Shown: in pieces, positions 14,733 through 22,606 of the stretch
How the letters are laid out: each line of letters starts with the position of its first letter
How positions within the stretch are numbered: the stretch's first letter is position 1
From: a virus
DNA: 31,254 bases
Strand: one strand, 5' to 3'
IMG/VR virus record: IMGVR_UViG_3300013122_000012
Location: 1 to 31,254 of that record
Notes under the pieces: generated by a model
The model's database searches: none
Seen by the model: only the letters and a program-made list of their open reading frames with translations
Told to the model about the DNA's origin: nothing
Translations under genes and position numbers: made by a program

Positions 14733-15005
14733 TTAATTCCCCTTATGCTTTTTTTTATGAACCATTAATCCAAAATCGCTTTTTGCTTCAAATCCGCAAA
14801 CCCCGCATTTTAAATCCTGACCATCCTTGACGATAACCATATTCACAGGCTCAAACTGTCCGGTTTGTAAAAGCTGTTTTGCTAACCCTTGTGGAATATC
14901 ACAAGTAAAACTGGTTTCCTTTCTCCAAACATAAGACTTTCTCTGGAAAGAGGCTTTCATAAAGCTTCTTTTTCCTGTGTATTTAAGTCTAACTAGATCA
15001 CCCAT
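14733..15005 (-). CDS. Small protein with a C2H2 zinc finger
   Basis: This 90-residue protein is preceded by GGAGGAAG. The N-terminal 60 residues have strands VRLKYTGKRSF and FQRKSYVWRK and a helix AKQLLQTGQF, like small head-completion proteins. The C-terminus CGVCGFEAKSDFGLMVHKKK, ending in H, gives Cys-X2-Cys-X12-His-X3-His, a classical zinc-finger spacing that is unusual in a phage virion operon. It overlaps the end of the glycosyltransferase gene by 8 bp. The role may be head-tail joining with the zinc site stabilising the fold. Confidence 0.55.
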   Translation of the reverse strand: MGDLVRLKYTGKRSFMKASFQRKSYVWRKETSFTCDIPQGLAKQLLQTGQFEPVNMVIVKDGQDLKCGVCGFEAKSDFGLMVHKKKHKGN

Positions 15006-16461
15006 TCTTCCTCCTGTTGTTTTTCAACCCTTTGCGGGCTTCTGTTAAAGCCCTGCTTATGTTCTTATCTTCACTATCAAATTTTTGTGCCTTAACTAGT
15101 CTGTTCACTGCTTCGTCAAATCTACCGGAATAAAGGTATAAAATTCCGAGATTAACATTGGGAATAAACAAGGTGTCGTTAATCTTTAATGACTTCTCAT
15201 AACATTTCATAGCTTCCTGGTAATTGTTTTTGGCTAAATAAGCCGTTCCCAGATTAGCCCATCCTTGATAATGAAAAGGAACAAGCTTAACCGACCGCTG
15301 GAACTCCTTAATAGATGCTTCCACATTTCCTTCTAACAAAAGAGCTTTTCCCAGGTCATTGTGAGCCCTATAGGATAAGGGGTTGACCTTGATGGTTTGT
15401 TCCCAAAGCCTTCTATTTGTCCTGTAATCTTCATTTCTTGATACCGTTCTGAAAGAAAAAATTAAGAAAACTAGGGCCAAAAAAATAAACGCTCTTCTGT
15501 TAGGAAATTTAGAATAAATATATGCCACTACACAAGAAAACAGGATTGAAGGAAAATAGAGATATCTCTCTGCTATCATTGAACAAACAGCCTTAGGTGA
15601 ATATGTCGGTATAAGAAAGATAAGAAAACTTAATAATCCCCAGAATAAAAGTTTTGACTTCTTCCAGAATATAAAAATCAAACATAAAACCAGAACCGTG
15701 ATTATCAAATCAAAAAGAAATCTGTTTAATCCAACAATAACCGGCTCGTGGTAAAGAGAAAGTCTGAAAGGAAAGAATGTGTAGAATAAATTTGAGGTAA
15801 TCGAGTGAGTGATCGGGATAAAGACATTGTGCATCAGTTTTGCCGGCTCCATCCTGTGCTGTATCCGTGGAGCTTTTACTAATAAGCAGAATAAAGACAG
15901 AATAAAAAATGGTATGCTTAATAAAAGATTTTTTCCTTTTCCCTTAAAAGATAGCTCATATAAAGCTATCAGCACAGGTAGGGTAAATAACCAGGCAACA
16001 TTGTCTGAGGAAAAAAGAAAAAACCCGTAGAGAAACAATGAAGTGACATATTCTTTTCTATATAACAATAAAATTGTAAAGATAATTAAGGAAATGAAGA
16101 TATACCAATCAGCGGATATCCAATCCACAACCTCGGTGTGTATGGGGTGAACCGCAAAAAATAAAGCCCCAATAAATGCAGGGGTGCGCTCAACTATCCT
16201 TTTCAAAAGAAAAAACAGAAACACAGTGGTTAAGGAGTGAAAAAATATACTATTTAGGTGGAAAGGCGTAGGATTATTTTTAAAAAAGTTATAGACTGGT
16301 TTCCTAAAAACAAACTGGAAGCTATTAACTGGTGTAAGTTTCCTGTCATTTATGACAAACATCCCTATATTGTCGTCGGAAATAAACTCTCCATGCAGGG
16401 CATTGAAATAGATCAGGAAACATACTGCTATCAGAAGGAATATAATCGGCTTAGTTTGCAT
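14998..16461 (-). CDS. TMTC-like membrane O-glycosyltransferase with TPR repeats
   Basis: This 487-residue protein starts at 16461 behind AAGGA. The first about 345 residues hold roughly ten membrane segments. GEFISDDN near residue 25 gives the Asp pair expected in the first outer loop of GT-C enzymes. FAVHPIHTEVVDWISADW near 103 and ERYLYFPSI near 297 are hallmark motifs of the TMTC/PMT-like family, which uses lipid-linked sugars (mannose in known members) to glycosylate exported proteins. About 360-475 are three or four TPRs (for example YRAHNDLGKALLLEGNVEAS). It overlaps a small membrane gene upstream and the virion gene downstream, so it is expressed with late genes. A cargo acquired from a bacterium seems likely. 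Confidence 0.75.
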   Translation of the reverse strand: MQTKPIIFLLIAVCFLIYFNALHGEFISDDNIGMFVINDRKLTPVNSFQFVFRKPVYNFFKNNPTPFHLNSIFFHSLTTVFLFFLLKRIVERTPAFIGALFFAVHPIHTEVVDWISADWYIFISLIIFTILLLYRKEYVTSLFLYGFFLFSSDNVAWLFTLPVLIALYELSFKGKGKNLLLSIPFFILSLFCLLVKAPRIQHRMEPAKLMHNVFIPITHSITSNLFYTFFPFRLSLYHEPVIVGLNRFLFDLIITVLVLCLIFIFWKKSKLLFWGLLSFLIFLIPTYSPKAVCSMIAERYLYFPSILFSCVVAYIYSKFPNRRAFIFLALVFLIFSFRTVSRNEDYRTNRRLWEQTIKVNPLSYRAHNDLGKALLLEGNVEASIKEFQRSVKLVPFHYQGWANLGTAYLAKNNYQEAMKCYEKSLKINDTLFIPNVNLGILYLYSGRFDEAVNRLVKAQKFDSEDKNISRALTEARKGLKNNRRKNG

Positions 16462-16595
16462 ATGATCCTTATTGCCAAGATTATTGTTAACGATTCAATA
16501 ACCATGAACCAGACAATCCCACCCTGAAAGTTCCTGTTAGTGAAGAACAGGAAAATAAAAATAACAAGCAAGGTAGCCAAAAACAGATTCAGCAT
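16431..16595 (-). CDS. Small two-helix membrane protein
   Basis: This 54-residue ORF has an ATG that overlaps the stop of the secreted-protein gene as TAATG, and its end overlaps the glycosyltransferase start by 31 bp. It has two hydrophobic segments (LNLFLATLLVIFIFLFF and GIVWFMVIESLTIILAI) joined by a short loop. The size and topology would suit a flippase-like or small accessory subunit of the glycosyltransferase, or a holin. None of these is proven. A TTG nine codons upstream is an alternative start. Confidence 0.55.
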   Translation of the reverse strand: MLNLFLATLLVIFIFLFFTNRNFQGGIVWFMVIESLTIILAIRIICKLSRLYSF

Positions 16596-16954
16596 TATTC
16601 GTATGAAATTACTAACGAGCAATCAGTTCCATAAAGGTATAATCCGGTTGAAAATTCTAATGGTTTCTGCGAATAATCTAATAATGCACTGTTTTTAGAA
16701 GTCGCCTGCGAACCAATGACCTTAATGTCATCAGCTGAACCGTTGGATGTACTGTCATAAAGGTAAAAATAGCCGTTATTTGCGGTAGCTTGAAAATTTA
16801 TACGATATACCTTGCCGTTCCCGCGCTTAATCAACCCGTTATCGGTTGACACATCATATTTAGTGTTCGTGGCGACATTCCTATCAGCAAACACCGGTCT
16901 GCACATCAATCCGATGACCGCTAATACCATAAATGCCAAAATTGTCCTTTTCAT
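16595..16954 (-). CDS. Secreted small protein, paralogue of the next upstream gene
   Basis: This 119-residue protein is preceded by AGGAG. It has a typical signal peptide (MKRTILAFMVLAVIGLMC...) with probable cleavage after VFA near residue 23. The mature part is beta-rich, with YRINFQATANNGYFYLYDS in the middle and LEFSTGLYLYGTDCSLVISY at the end. The same pattern occurs in the 17006-17377 product. Small beta-rich proteins next to a capsid gene would normally be called decoration proteins, but a Sec signal argues for export. The mature part is Ser/Thr/Asn-rich and could be a glycosylation substrate. Confidence 0.6.
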   Translation of the reverse strand: MKRTILAFMVLAVIGLMCRPVFADRNVATNTKYDVSTDNGLIKRGNGKVYRINFQATANNGYFYLYDSTSNGSADDIKVIGSQATSKNSALLDYSQKPLEFSTGLYLYGTDCSLVISYE

Positions 16955-17005
16955 ATTCTCCTCATAAGTTAGACGGGGGAGCCGTAAGCTCCCCCGTCCC
17001 CCTGT

Positions 17006-17377
17006 TTACAGATATTCTATTGCTATGGTGCAGTTGGAAATGCTGCTATATAACCCACTATTAAACCTCATACCTTCTTCGCCGAAATCAATAGTCGGTA
17101 ATGAGTCATAAGCAGACGCCTCTCCACCCGCTAATTTTGCAGTAGAATCAGCGACTAAAGAATAAGTGGAAGCATCATATAGGGTATATTTGGCTGCGTC
17201 GGTTGTCGCATAACCAGTAACCTTATATAATGTTATCCCGTGTGCCGCTGTCTGTTCGGATGAAGATATTGCCTTTCCTTTTTTTGCTATGGTTCTTGTT
17301 GATTCTGCTTGCGAAATACCAAACCCTATGCGGCAGATAAAACCAAGAACCATTAAAGCGATAATAAATTTTTTCAT
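17006..17377 (-). CDS. Secreted small protein, paralogue of the next downstream gene
   Basis: This 123-residue protein is preceded by AAGGAGG. It has a signal peptide (MKKFIIALMVLGFICRIGFG) with possible cleavage after SQA near residue 24. The mature part contains LYKVTGYATTDAAKYTLYDA and ends MRFNSGLYSSISNCTIAIEY, matching its neighbour in order and spacing, including one conserved Cys. It starts 11 bp after the major capsid gene end, so it should be strongly expressed late. Either the signal is retained as an N-terminal helix in a virion protein, or the phage exports these proteins. Confidence 0.6.
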   Translation of the reverse strand: MKKFIIALMVLGFICRIGFGISQAESTRTIAKKGKAISSSEQTAAHGITLYKVTGYATTDAAKYTLYDASTYSLVADSTAKLAGGEASAYDSLPTIDFGEEGMRFNSGLYSSISNCTIAIEYL

Positions 17378-17387
17378 ATTATCCTCC

Positions 17388-18701
17388 TTAAATAGTTCCC
17401 GGATTATTTGCGTAAGATTTCATAAGCAGGTAATTCTTGCAAGCACCAGCACTATCCTTTACAGCCACCTGTCCAAAGATAGCCTTGATACCGATACCTT
17501 TTTCAAACCCATAGTCGTGTTCTTGGGTTATGGGCGTCGGTTTCATACCCCAACCACGCACAGCGATTTCTGCGCCGAAACCTATCTGGGTAGAAACATT
17601 CCTCAAGGTAACTAGCGCTCCCGCGGTATGAGCTGCTCCGGTTGTGCCGTTAGCACCTCTTGCAGAAATAGTAAACCCATAATCGGATGCTGCCGTGTAA
17701 GTCAGGTCTTCGTCGTCAATTCTTAAAGTTCCCGTTGATGGGAAGAATTTGGTAAAATCTGACTTTGTGGTTGAAGCCCCCAGGGTTACATAATTTGCCC
17801 CAGTCGTGGAAGAATTAATGCTTGAGTAAAGCCTTCCCTCTGGTCTTAACGGCGAACCCTGGATGTTGTTAGCCGATCTGACGGAGCGATGAACATACAA
17901 AATACAACCGTTATAAATACCTAAAGCTCCAGTGAATATCTTGTTTTCATCTCCCCTTATGTCGGCATCTCTCTGAGCCTGCTGCCATACCTGATCACCT
18001 TTTAACCAATACTCGTCAATTTCGGAGATAACTATTCCGTAATTATCTAGTTCTTCCCCGTCTTTCATTTTCACGGATATTGGTATTGCGCCCTTACGCT
18101 GTAATGCTAGCTTTATGCGGTCTATTTCTTCGGTTCCGAATGTATCATTGCTTCCTAGCGTTGCTTCGGAAGAAGCGCTACCGGCGTAAAGGGTGCTCGG
18201 TGATTCGGTGGTGATTAACTGCACGAACATGTTTTCATCAATGTAACGGCCCTGCCAATCAGATAATCTCTGACGGGCTACCTGTATAGCATTGAAGTTT
18301 ACTCGTCTTTCAAGGTTCTCCGTAAAAGCTACCGCATTTCTTATCCAATCAACTGTTAGGTCAAACTGGCTTAACGATAGCTTATCTTCATAACCTTCAA
18401 GCGTATCCTCTCCTGTCTTTCCTGCAGATATGAGTTGGCTCATTATCTGGAAATGTATCTTATCCCCAGGCCCCTTAGTGAAATCATCTTTGGTAATGAT
18501 GGGTTTATTCGAGCCTTCTTTGCCCTCAAATCTTGCGCCCCAGAATGCTTTTCGGATACCATCGTCGAAAAGCCGCTCACTCCAAAACTCCGGAATCGCA
18601 TAATCCCATTCTGCTCCGGAGACATAGGTGTGTGTATTTAAGGTCGCAAATCCTCTTTCATCTTTCAAGAATTTGGAGAGAGATTTTAACCATTTGAACA
18701 T
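17388..18701 (-). CDS. Major capsid protein (N4-gp56-like) with an inserted surface module
   Basis: The start is ATG 18701, behind AAGGAG; the open frame upstream to 18923 is a shadow inside the scaffold gene. It gives 437 residues. GDKIHFQIMSQLISAGKTGE and the following LEGYEDKLSLSQFDL, then VAFTENLERRVNF, are the typical core of N4-gp56-type capsid proteins (HK97 fold). The end QEHDYGFEKGIGIKAIFGQV fits too. Residues about 298-367 look inserted: FFPSTGTLRIDDEDLTYT then ARGANGTTGAAHTAG is a module otherwise seen in phage tail and surface proteins. It probably projects from the capsid. Confidence 0.8.
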   Translation of the reverse strand: MFKWLKSLSKFLKDERGFATLNTHTYVSGAEWDYAIPEFWSERLFDDGIRKAFWGARFEGKEGSNKPIITKDDFTKGPGDKIHFQIMSQLISAGKTGEDTLEGYEDKLSLSQFDLTVDWIRNAVAFTENLERRVNFNAIQVARQRLSDWQGRYIDENMFVQLITTESPSTLYAGSASSEATLGSNDTFGTEEIDRIKLALQRKGAIPISVKMKDGEELDNYGIVISEIDEYWLKGDQVWQQAQRDADIRGDENKIFTGALGIYNGCILYVHRSVRSANNIQGSPLRPEGRLYSSINSSTTGANYVTLGASTTKSDFTKFFPSTGTLRIDDEDLTYTAASDYGFTISARGANGTTGAAHTAGALVTLRNVSTQIGFGAEIAVRGWGMKPTPITQEHDYGFEKGIGIKAIFGQVAVKDSAGACKNYLLMKSYANNPGTI

Positions 18702-18714
18702 CGTGCTCTCCTTG

Positions 18715-19476
18715 TTATTGTCGCATTGATTGGTCATAGGCATCTTTGTCTTCATCAGGTAACTGCTTATATTGTTCATAGGTAAGTTTTCCCTGTGGTG
18801 CAGATTTAGAACCCTTACCCTGAATAGCGGTTGCCTGCGTTTTTTTCGTCTGTAATTCGGCATTAGCCGGAGCCTGCCTGCTTGATTCTTCGGCTGCCGC
18901 TTCAACAGCAATTCTGTAAGCAAAGGGAGTCAATAAGTGCAAAATCCCGTTGTTCATTTCAGCGAGGCCGCGTTCAAATAAGATTTCATTTGCTCGTCTG
19001 TATAATGGACTATTGGGATTTGCGACATCGGGATAGATTTTTTTAGTCTCATTCCATACGTCGGTTACCTGATTTTCAAAATCACTCTGAGATTTAGTCT
19101 GCTGGCGATAGTTGTCCAATGCTTCTGTTACTCTTTTTTCAACTTTTCTGTCCACATATCCAGAGATAATCTTGGCTGTTTCAGGATCAAAGTATTTATT
19201 GAGGTCATCAATCTTATCCTGTATCGCCTCTCTTTGCTGAGGGGTTTGTGCCTGCTGGAGAAGCCCGTTTAGCCTTTGGACCTCCTGTGCAAGTCTAATT
19301 CCCTCTTGGCTTGAAAATTTATAGGCATTCTCAAGTTCATCGGGGGTTTTATACCTGCCAGCATATAACCTCTCCTGTTGTGTCCCCTCCTGCGTTGCCT
19401 GTTGGGTTGCAGTCTGGGTTTGTTGCTGTTGTATTTCCTGGTTTCCTTCTGCGGTTTGCGCATTAGGGTTATCCAT
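18715..19476 (-). CDS. Capsid scaffolding protein
   Basis: This 253-residue protein starts at 19476 behind AAAGGAG. Residues 1-35 are Gln/Thr-rich and disordered. LYAGRYKTPDELENAYKFS near residue 37 is a motif typical of scaffolds in this capsid family. A coiled-coil middle (60-140) and a basic C-terminus with GKLTYEQYKQLPDEDK follow. It directly precedes the major capsid gene, the usual position, and would be lost from mature heads. It is the first gene after the terminator at 19501-19547. Confidence 0.75.
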   Translation of the reverse strand: MDNPNAQTAEGNQEIQQQQTQTATQQATQEGTQQERLYAGRYKTPDELENAYKFSSQEGIRLAQEVQRLNGLLQQAQTPQQREAIQDKIDDLNKYFDPETAKIISGYVDRKVEKRVTEALDNYRQQTKSQSDFENQVTDVWNETKKIYPDVANPNSPLYRRANEILFERGLAEMNNGILHLLTPFAYRIAVEAAAEESSRQAPANAELQTKKTQATAIQGKGSKSAPQGKLTYEQYKQLPDEDKDAYDQSMRQ

Positions 19477-19500
19477 TGTTTCTCCTTTGTATAAATAAAA

Positions 19501-19547
19501 AAGCGGTTACATCTTCCTGACACATTCAGGGTTAGATATAACCGCTT
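19501..19547 (-). terminator. Strong hairpin terminator between portal and scaffold modules
   Basis: A 14-position stem with one mismatch (AAGCGGTTA and ATCT paired with AGAT and TAACCGCTT) encloses an inner CCTGA/TCAGG hairpin. On the minus strand it is followed by TTTTTTATTTAT. It separates terminase-portal genes from scaffold-capsid genes, so it may be partial and set the ratio between the two. Confidence 0.8.
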
Positions 19548-19569
19548 CTTATTTCCTAAAGATTGTCGG

Positions 19570-19731
19570 TTACTTTAAAATGGGTTTTCTTGTCTGATAT
19601 TTATTTATGTCCACGATACTTCCTTTGAAAAAATTTAGTTGTATATGTCCGAAGAACTCCCGTTCTTTAAGATTGTTGATTTCTTTGTCATTCTGGAATT
19701 TCTTTATAAAATCATCGAGCCAATCAATCAT
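19570..19731 (-). CDS. Small phage protein, DUF2292-like pattern
   Basis: A 53-residue ORF whose ATG overlaps the upstream stop as ATGA. After a charged helix, FFGHIQLNFFKGSIVDINKY resembles the short beta motif of DUF2292-type small proteins found near phage and prophage portal genes. The resemblance is loose and the role is unknown. It is the last gene before the terminator. Confidence 0.5.
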   Translation of the reverse strand: MIDWLDDFIKKFQNDKEINNLKEREFFGHIQLNFFKGSIVDINKYQTRKPILK

Positions 19732-19895
19732 TTGTGCATACCTTTATCCATCATACTTTTTTCATCGGCATTGTCTTTTTCCTCGTCGGACATAGACATA
19801 TATTCTTCTTTGGGGATTGACTTAACTCCCATATGCTCCATCATCGCGTCCATTTTTGACATCATTTCTTGCATCATAGCTTTCATTTCTTCCAT
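19728..19895 (-). CDS. Methionine-rich small protein
   Basis: A 55-residue ORF behind GGGAGG. About a quarter of the residues are Met, concentrated in MEEMKAMMQEMMSKMDAMME, an amphipathic helix, followed by an acidic stretch. It is coupled to the next gene. Its position between the portal and scaffold genes suggests a head-assembly helper, but no family is recognised. Confidence 0.55.
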   Translation of the reverse strand: MEEMKAMMQEMMSKMDAMMEHMGVKSIPKEEYMSMSDEEKDNADEKSMMDKGMHK

Positions 19896-19898
19896 TCT

Positions 19899-20219
19899 CT
19901 ACCTCCCGATGATTTTTCTAAGTCCCTCTCTCGCCTTTTGTCCCAATGTCTTGTGCTGTGCCATTTTTGCCTTATTTTCGAGATAAACAGGAATATGGAG
20001 GGCCATTTTCAACCCTTTCCTGATTAACTGATAATTTTTTAATTTATCGGCCGAAAGCTCTACATCTTCCATTAAACGGGAATACAAATCAACTAATCCA
20101 TTCAATTCATTCTCGTAAACTAGCCATCCGTTGTGATTCTTTATATCAAACCAACTCGTAAAATCCCGTATTGCTTTATTGTCCGAGCGGACTTCCTGCA
20201 CCTGCGGGGATTGTTCCAC
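19899..20219 (-). CDS. Small helical protein after portal
   Basis: This 106-residue protein reads from a GTG at 20219 with GGGAGG five bases before it, overlapping the portal end by 44 bp. It is largely helical and charged (LVDLYSRLMEDVELSADKLK), with a basic C-terminus (GQKAREGLRKIIGR). It is an unknown virion or assembly protein. Confidence 0.55.
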   Translation of the reverse strand: MEQSPQVQEVRSDNKAIRDFTSWFDIKNHNGWLVYENELNGLVDLYSRLMEDVELSADKLKNYQLIRKGLKMALHIPVYLENKAKMAQHKTLGQKAREGLRKIIGR

Positions 20220-22128
20220 CTTGTCCTCCCTGTTGCTTTAATGCCGCCTGTTGCTGCATTTGTTGAGCTAGCAACATAGCCTGCGCCTGTTCTTCTATTT
20301 TTTTCTGCTGTAATTGAGCAATAGAGGGTAGCTTGATATTCCTCATATCTATTGACCTGAAAAAGTTTTCCGTTACTGCCTGCATAACTTCTTCGGTAAG
20401 AACAGGGTTTTTTCCATAAGAATTCATTGAAGTGTTATACGCTAAGATAGCCCTATTCTGCTCTATTTCGCGATTTATATTTACCGAATTTCCCGCAGCC
20501 TCAAAATCAAAGTTTCCAGCCCAGACTTTCTTGCTTATCTTCTTAAAGGGGTTGTCTTGACTTTCGGTAACATAATAAACAAATTCGTCTTCTAAAAATT
20601 CTGCGTCTAGCTGGACAATAAAATCGTATAAATCCTCGTTGACATCCTGAAGAGCGCGAATCATATCATCAAATTTGATATTACCTTCCCCCACAATGGT
20701 CATAATTCCGGAAGCCGTCCTGTTGTTGGAAATAACACTCTGCTGACCAAGGGAGTAATCTGTAACGCCGAATAATTTTTGGACTAAAGCAAGCAGAAAC
20801 TCCATTTTGGTAAATTCAAGTTGTTCAGATTTCGGAAGCTCTAAGACCCTATAAACACCGGGGTTATCTGATACCCATTGCACCCCTGGTCCAAAAGGAT
20901 TTTCATCAGGATCGTGGTCTGGGGGAACGATGGTTGGAGGGTGGTTTGCTATGGAACCCCTATCTATCATCTGGTTAAATACTGCGTCAACTAGATTACG
21001 AATACCGATTAAAAACTCTGGAACCCCCTTTCCGTAGAAAGAATTATCCATTGGGATAATCTGATAATGGAAGAAAGGCCTTTGCGGATAAGGAGTAATC
21101 ATCCAGCCAAGCAATTTACTGTTCTTTATTGCATCGGAAGTATTAACTATCCCCTGAAAACCTGTTTGGCCTATGAAAACGACTATTTCCTCGTCGTATC
21201 CGTCATCATTGACATCATATTTACCGTGCCACTCGCTTATTAGGATTTTCTGGTAAAAAGGATTTAATTTATCGGGGCCTGAACTTTTATTCACAATATC
21301 TTGTTCTATCTCGAATACTGCTACTTCATCAAATCCACCCTCGTCAGTATTCCCTATCCTTCGCTTGCACCAGTCAATCGTCCTTTCGTATTGGTCGGCA
21401 ATCCAGTCAAGTTCTTCGATTTCAGGAGTGTTAGCATCTTTGGGTATGATTATCTGTTTTATGTTTCGGGAGTAAATTTTCGGCCCGTCATAGATTTTTT
21501 TAGGTTCGGAAAGTATCTTTTTGATCTTTACTTGGAATTGTCCGGTGATCTGATTAACTTGAGAGACTTCCTCATCTTTCCCAACCTCCACAGGTTGCTG
21601 TTGTTCATTTAATATCGGCTCTTTGGTAACGGCATCAGCAACAAAATAAGCAACCCTATTAACGATCTTTTCTTCCTTCTCCCAGACACATTTAATAAAA
21701 CCATCACCAGCCATCGTTACATTCTTAAAACAATTTTTCATCCTGCGGTAAATCTTCATTTTCTTGGTAAGCTGAAAATTTAAGGCATCCTGAACTATGG
21801 GGGCCTGTTCAAGATCATCTTGGCTATCCCCTCTTATCCAAACAATAGGCTTTGCCCCATAACAGACTTTCAGAAATCTCGGTAATAAACCTTCAATAGT
21901 AAAGGCCTCAATAGGAATTCCGATGTCGGAAGCATTATCCCAGGGTTCGTTTTTGGGATTTGCCTTCGGGTCATCCCCCCACCCCATAAGTCCTGAAATA
22001 GACCTCTTGGCCTCATAGCGTTTTATATAGTCATCAACCTCGGAGAAACGCTTGGAATAGTAAGTTTTAGACTCTGTTATCCAGCGAACAACATCATCCT
22101 TCATTTTCTTCGGGTCAAATTGCGCCAT
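20176..22128 (-). CDS. Portal protein (P22-like)
   Basis: This 650-residue protein starts at 22128 behind AGGAG. A WITESKTYYSKRFSEVDDY helix opens the protein, then NASDIGIPIEAFTIEGLLPR near 65, typical of P22-type portals. RPFFHYQIIPMDNSFYGKGV near 355 and NRTASGIMTIVGEGNIKFDD near 470 are the conserved wing and stem region. The C-terminus is Gln-rich. It forms the dodecameric DNA channel and docks the terminase, whose gene lies two small genes upstream. Confidence 0.85.
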   Translation of the reverse strand: MAQFDPKKMKDDVVRWITESKTYYSKRFSEVDDYIKRYEAKRSISGLMGWGDDPKANPKNEPWDNASDIGIPIEAFTIEGLLPRFLKVCYGAKPIVWIRGDSQDDLEQAPIVQDALNFQLTKKMKIYRRMKNCFKNVTMAGDGFIKCVWEKEEKIVNRVAYFVADAVTKEPILNEQQQPVEVGKDEEVSQVNQITGQFQVKIKKILSEPKKIYDGPKIYSRNIKQIIIPKDANTPEIEELDWIADQYERTIDWCKRRIGNTDEGGFDEVAVFEIEQDIVNKSSGPDKLNPFYQKILISEWHGKYDVNDDGYDEEIVVFIGQTGFQGIVNTSDAIKNSKLLGWMITPYPQRPFFHYQIIPMDNSFYGKGVPEFLIGIRNLVDAVFNQMIDRGSIANHPPTIVPPDHDPDENPFGPGVQWVSDNPGVYRVLELPKSEQLEFTKMEFLLALVQKLFGVTDYSLGQQSVISNNRTASGIMTIVGEGNIKFDDMIRALQDVNEDLYDFIVQLDAEFLEDEFVYYVTESQDNPFKKISKKVWAGNFDFEAAGNSVNINREIEQNRAILAYNTSMNSYGKNPVLTEEVMQAVTENFFRSIDMRNIKLPSIAQLQQKKIEEQAQAMLLAQQMQQQAALKQQGGQGGTIPAGAGSPLGQ

Positions 22129-22129
22129 A

Positions 22130-22294
22130 TTAGCTCCTGCGTATTCCCTTGATATTACCTAAGACCTTTGGCCTGGACATTCCCGCCTTATTCATCGCAA
22201 TAGCAATAGATTGTTTCTGTGGACGGCCGGAGTGCATAAGTTCTCTTATATTTTGCGAAATAACCTTCCTGGATTTACCCTTTTTTAATGGCAT
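22130..22294 (-). CDS. Small basic phage protein, DUF6496-like
   Basis: This 54-residue protein is preceded by [28 protein letters not shown] then [16 protein letters not shown] is a small conserved phage protein pattern. It is usually found beside portal or terminase genes and is of unknown function. It lies exactly between the 98-residue protein and portal. Confidence 0.65.
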   Translation of the reverse strand: MPLKKGKSRKVISQNIRELMHSGRPQKQSIAIAMNKAGMSRPKVLGNIKGIRRS

Positions 22295-22295
22295 A

Positions 22296-22592
22296 TCACC
22301 TTCTCCTGAATTTTAATCTGCTGGCAAAATCCTTTAACATATGCTTGCTTGCGGGGATTATACTTTTTTTATTTTCCTTGTTGAAATTTTTGACTATGTC
22401 CTTGCACATCTCAAGAACTCCTAAAGCCCTTAACTTATCCATCCAGAATTCAGGCGAAGCATCTAAAATAAGTTGGCCTTCTTTTATCCATATTTCGGCG
22501 ATTTTAAAATCTTTCGGCTGCTCCTGATTTTGGGTTTCCTGTTTTGGTTCTTCTTTCTTGGTTTCTTCTTTTGCTCCGTTATCATCAGACAT
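22296..22592 (-). CDS. Hypothetical protein between terminase and portal
   Basis: This 98-residue protein starts at 22592 behind AAAGGAC. The first 30 residues are Glu/Lys/Gln-rich and disordered. The rest is helical ([20 protein letters not shown]) with a basic end. Possibly a portal or terminase accessory protein; no family is recognised. Confidence 0.55.
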   Translation of the reverse strand: MSDDNGAKEETKKEEPKQETQNQEQPKDFKIAEIWIKEGQLILDASPEFWMDKLRALGVLEMCKDIVKNFNKENKKSIIPASKHMLKDFASRLKFRRR

Positions 22593-22606
22593 TTTCTGTC
22601 CTTTCG

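Noticed and set aside
18702-18923. Upstream extension of the capsid ORF
   Set aside because: It lies in the scaffold gene in another frame. ATG 18701 has a good ribosome site and gives a normal N-terminus.
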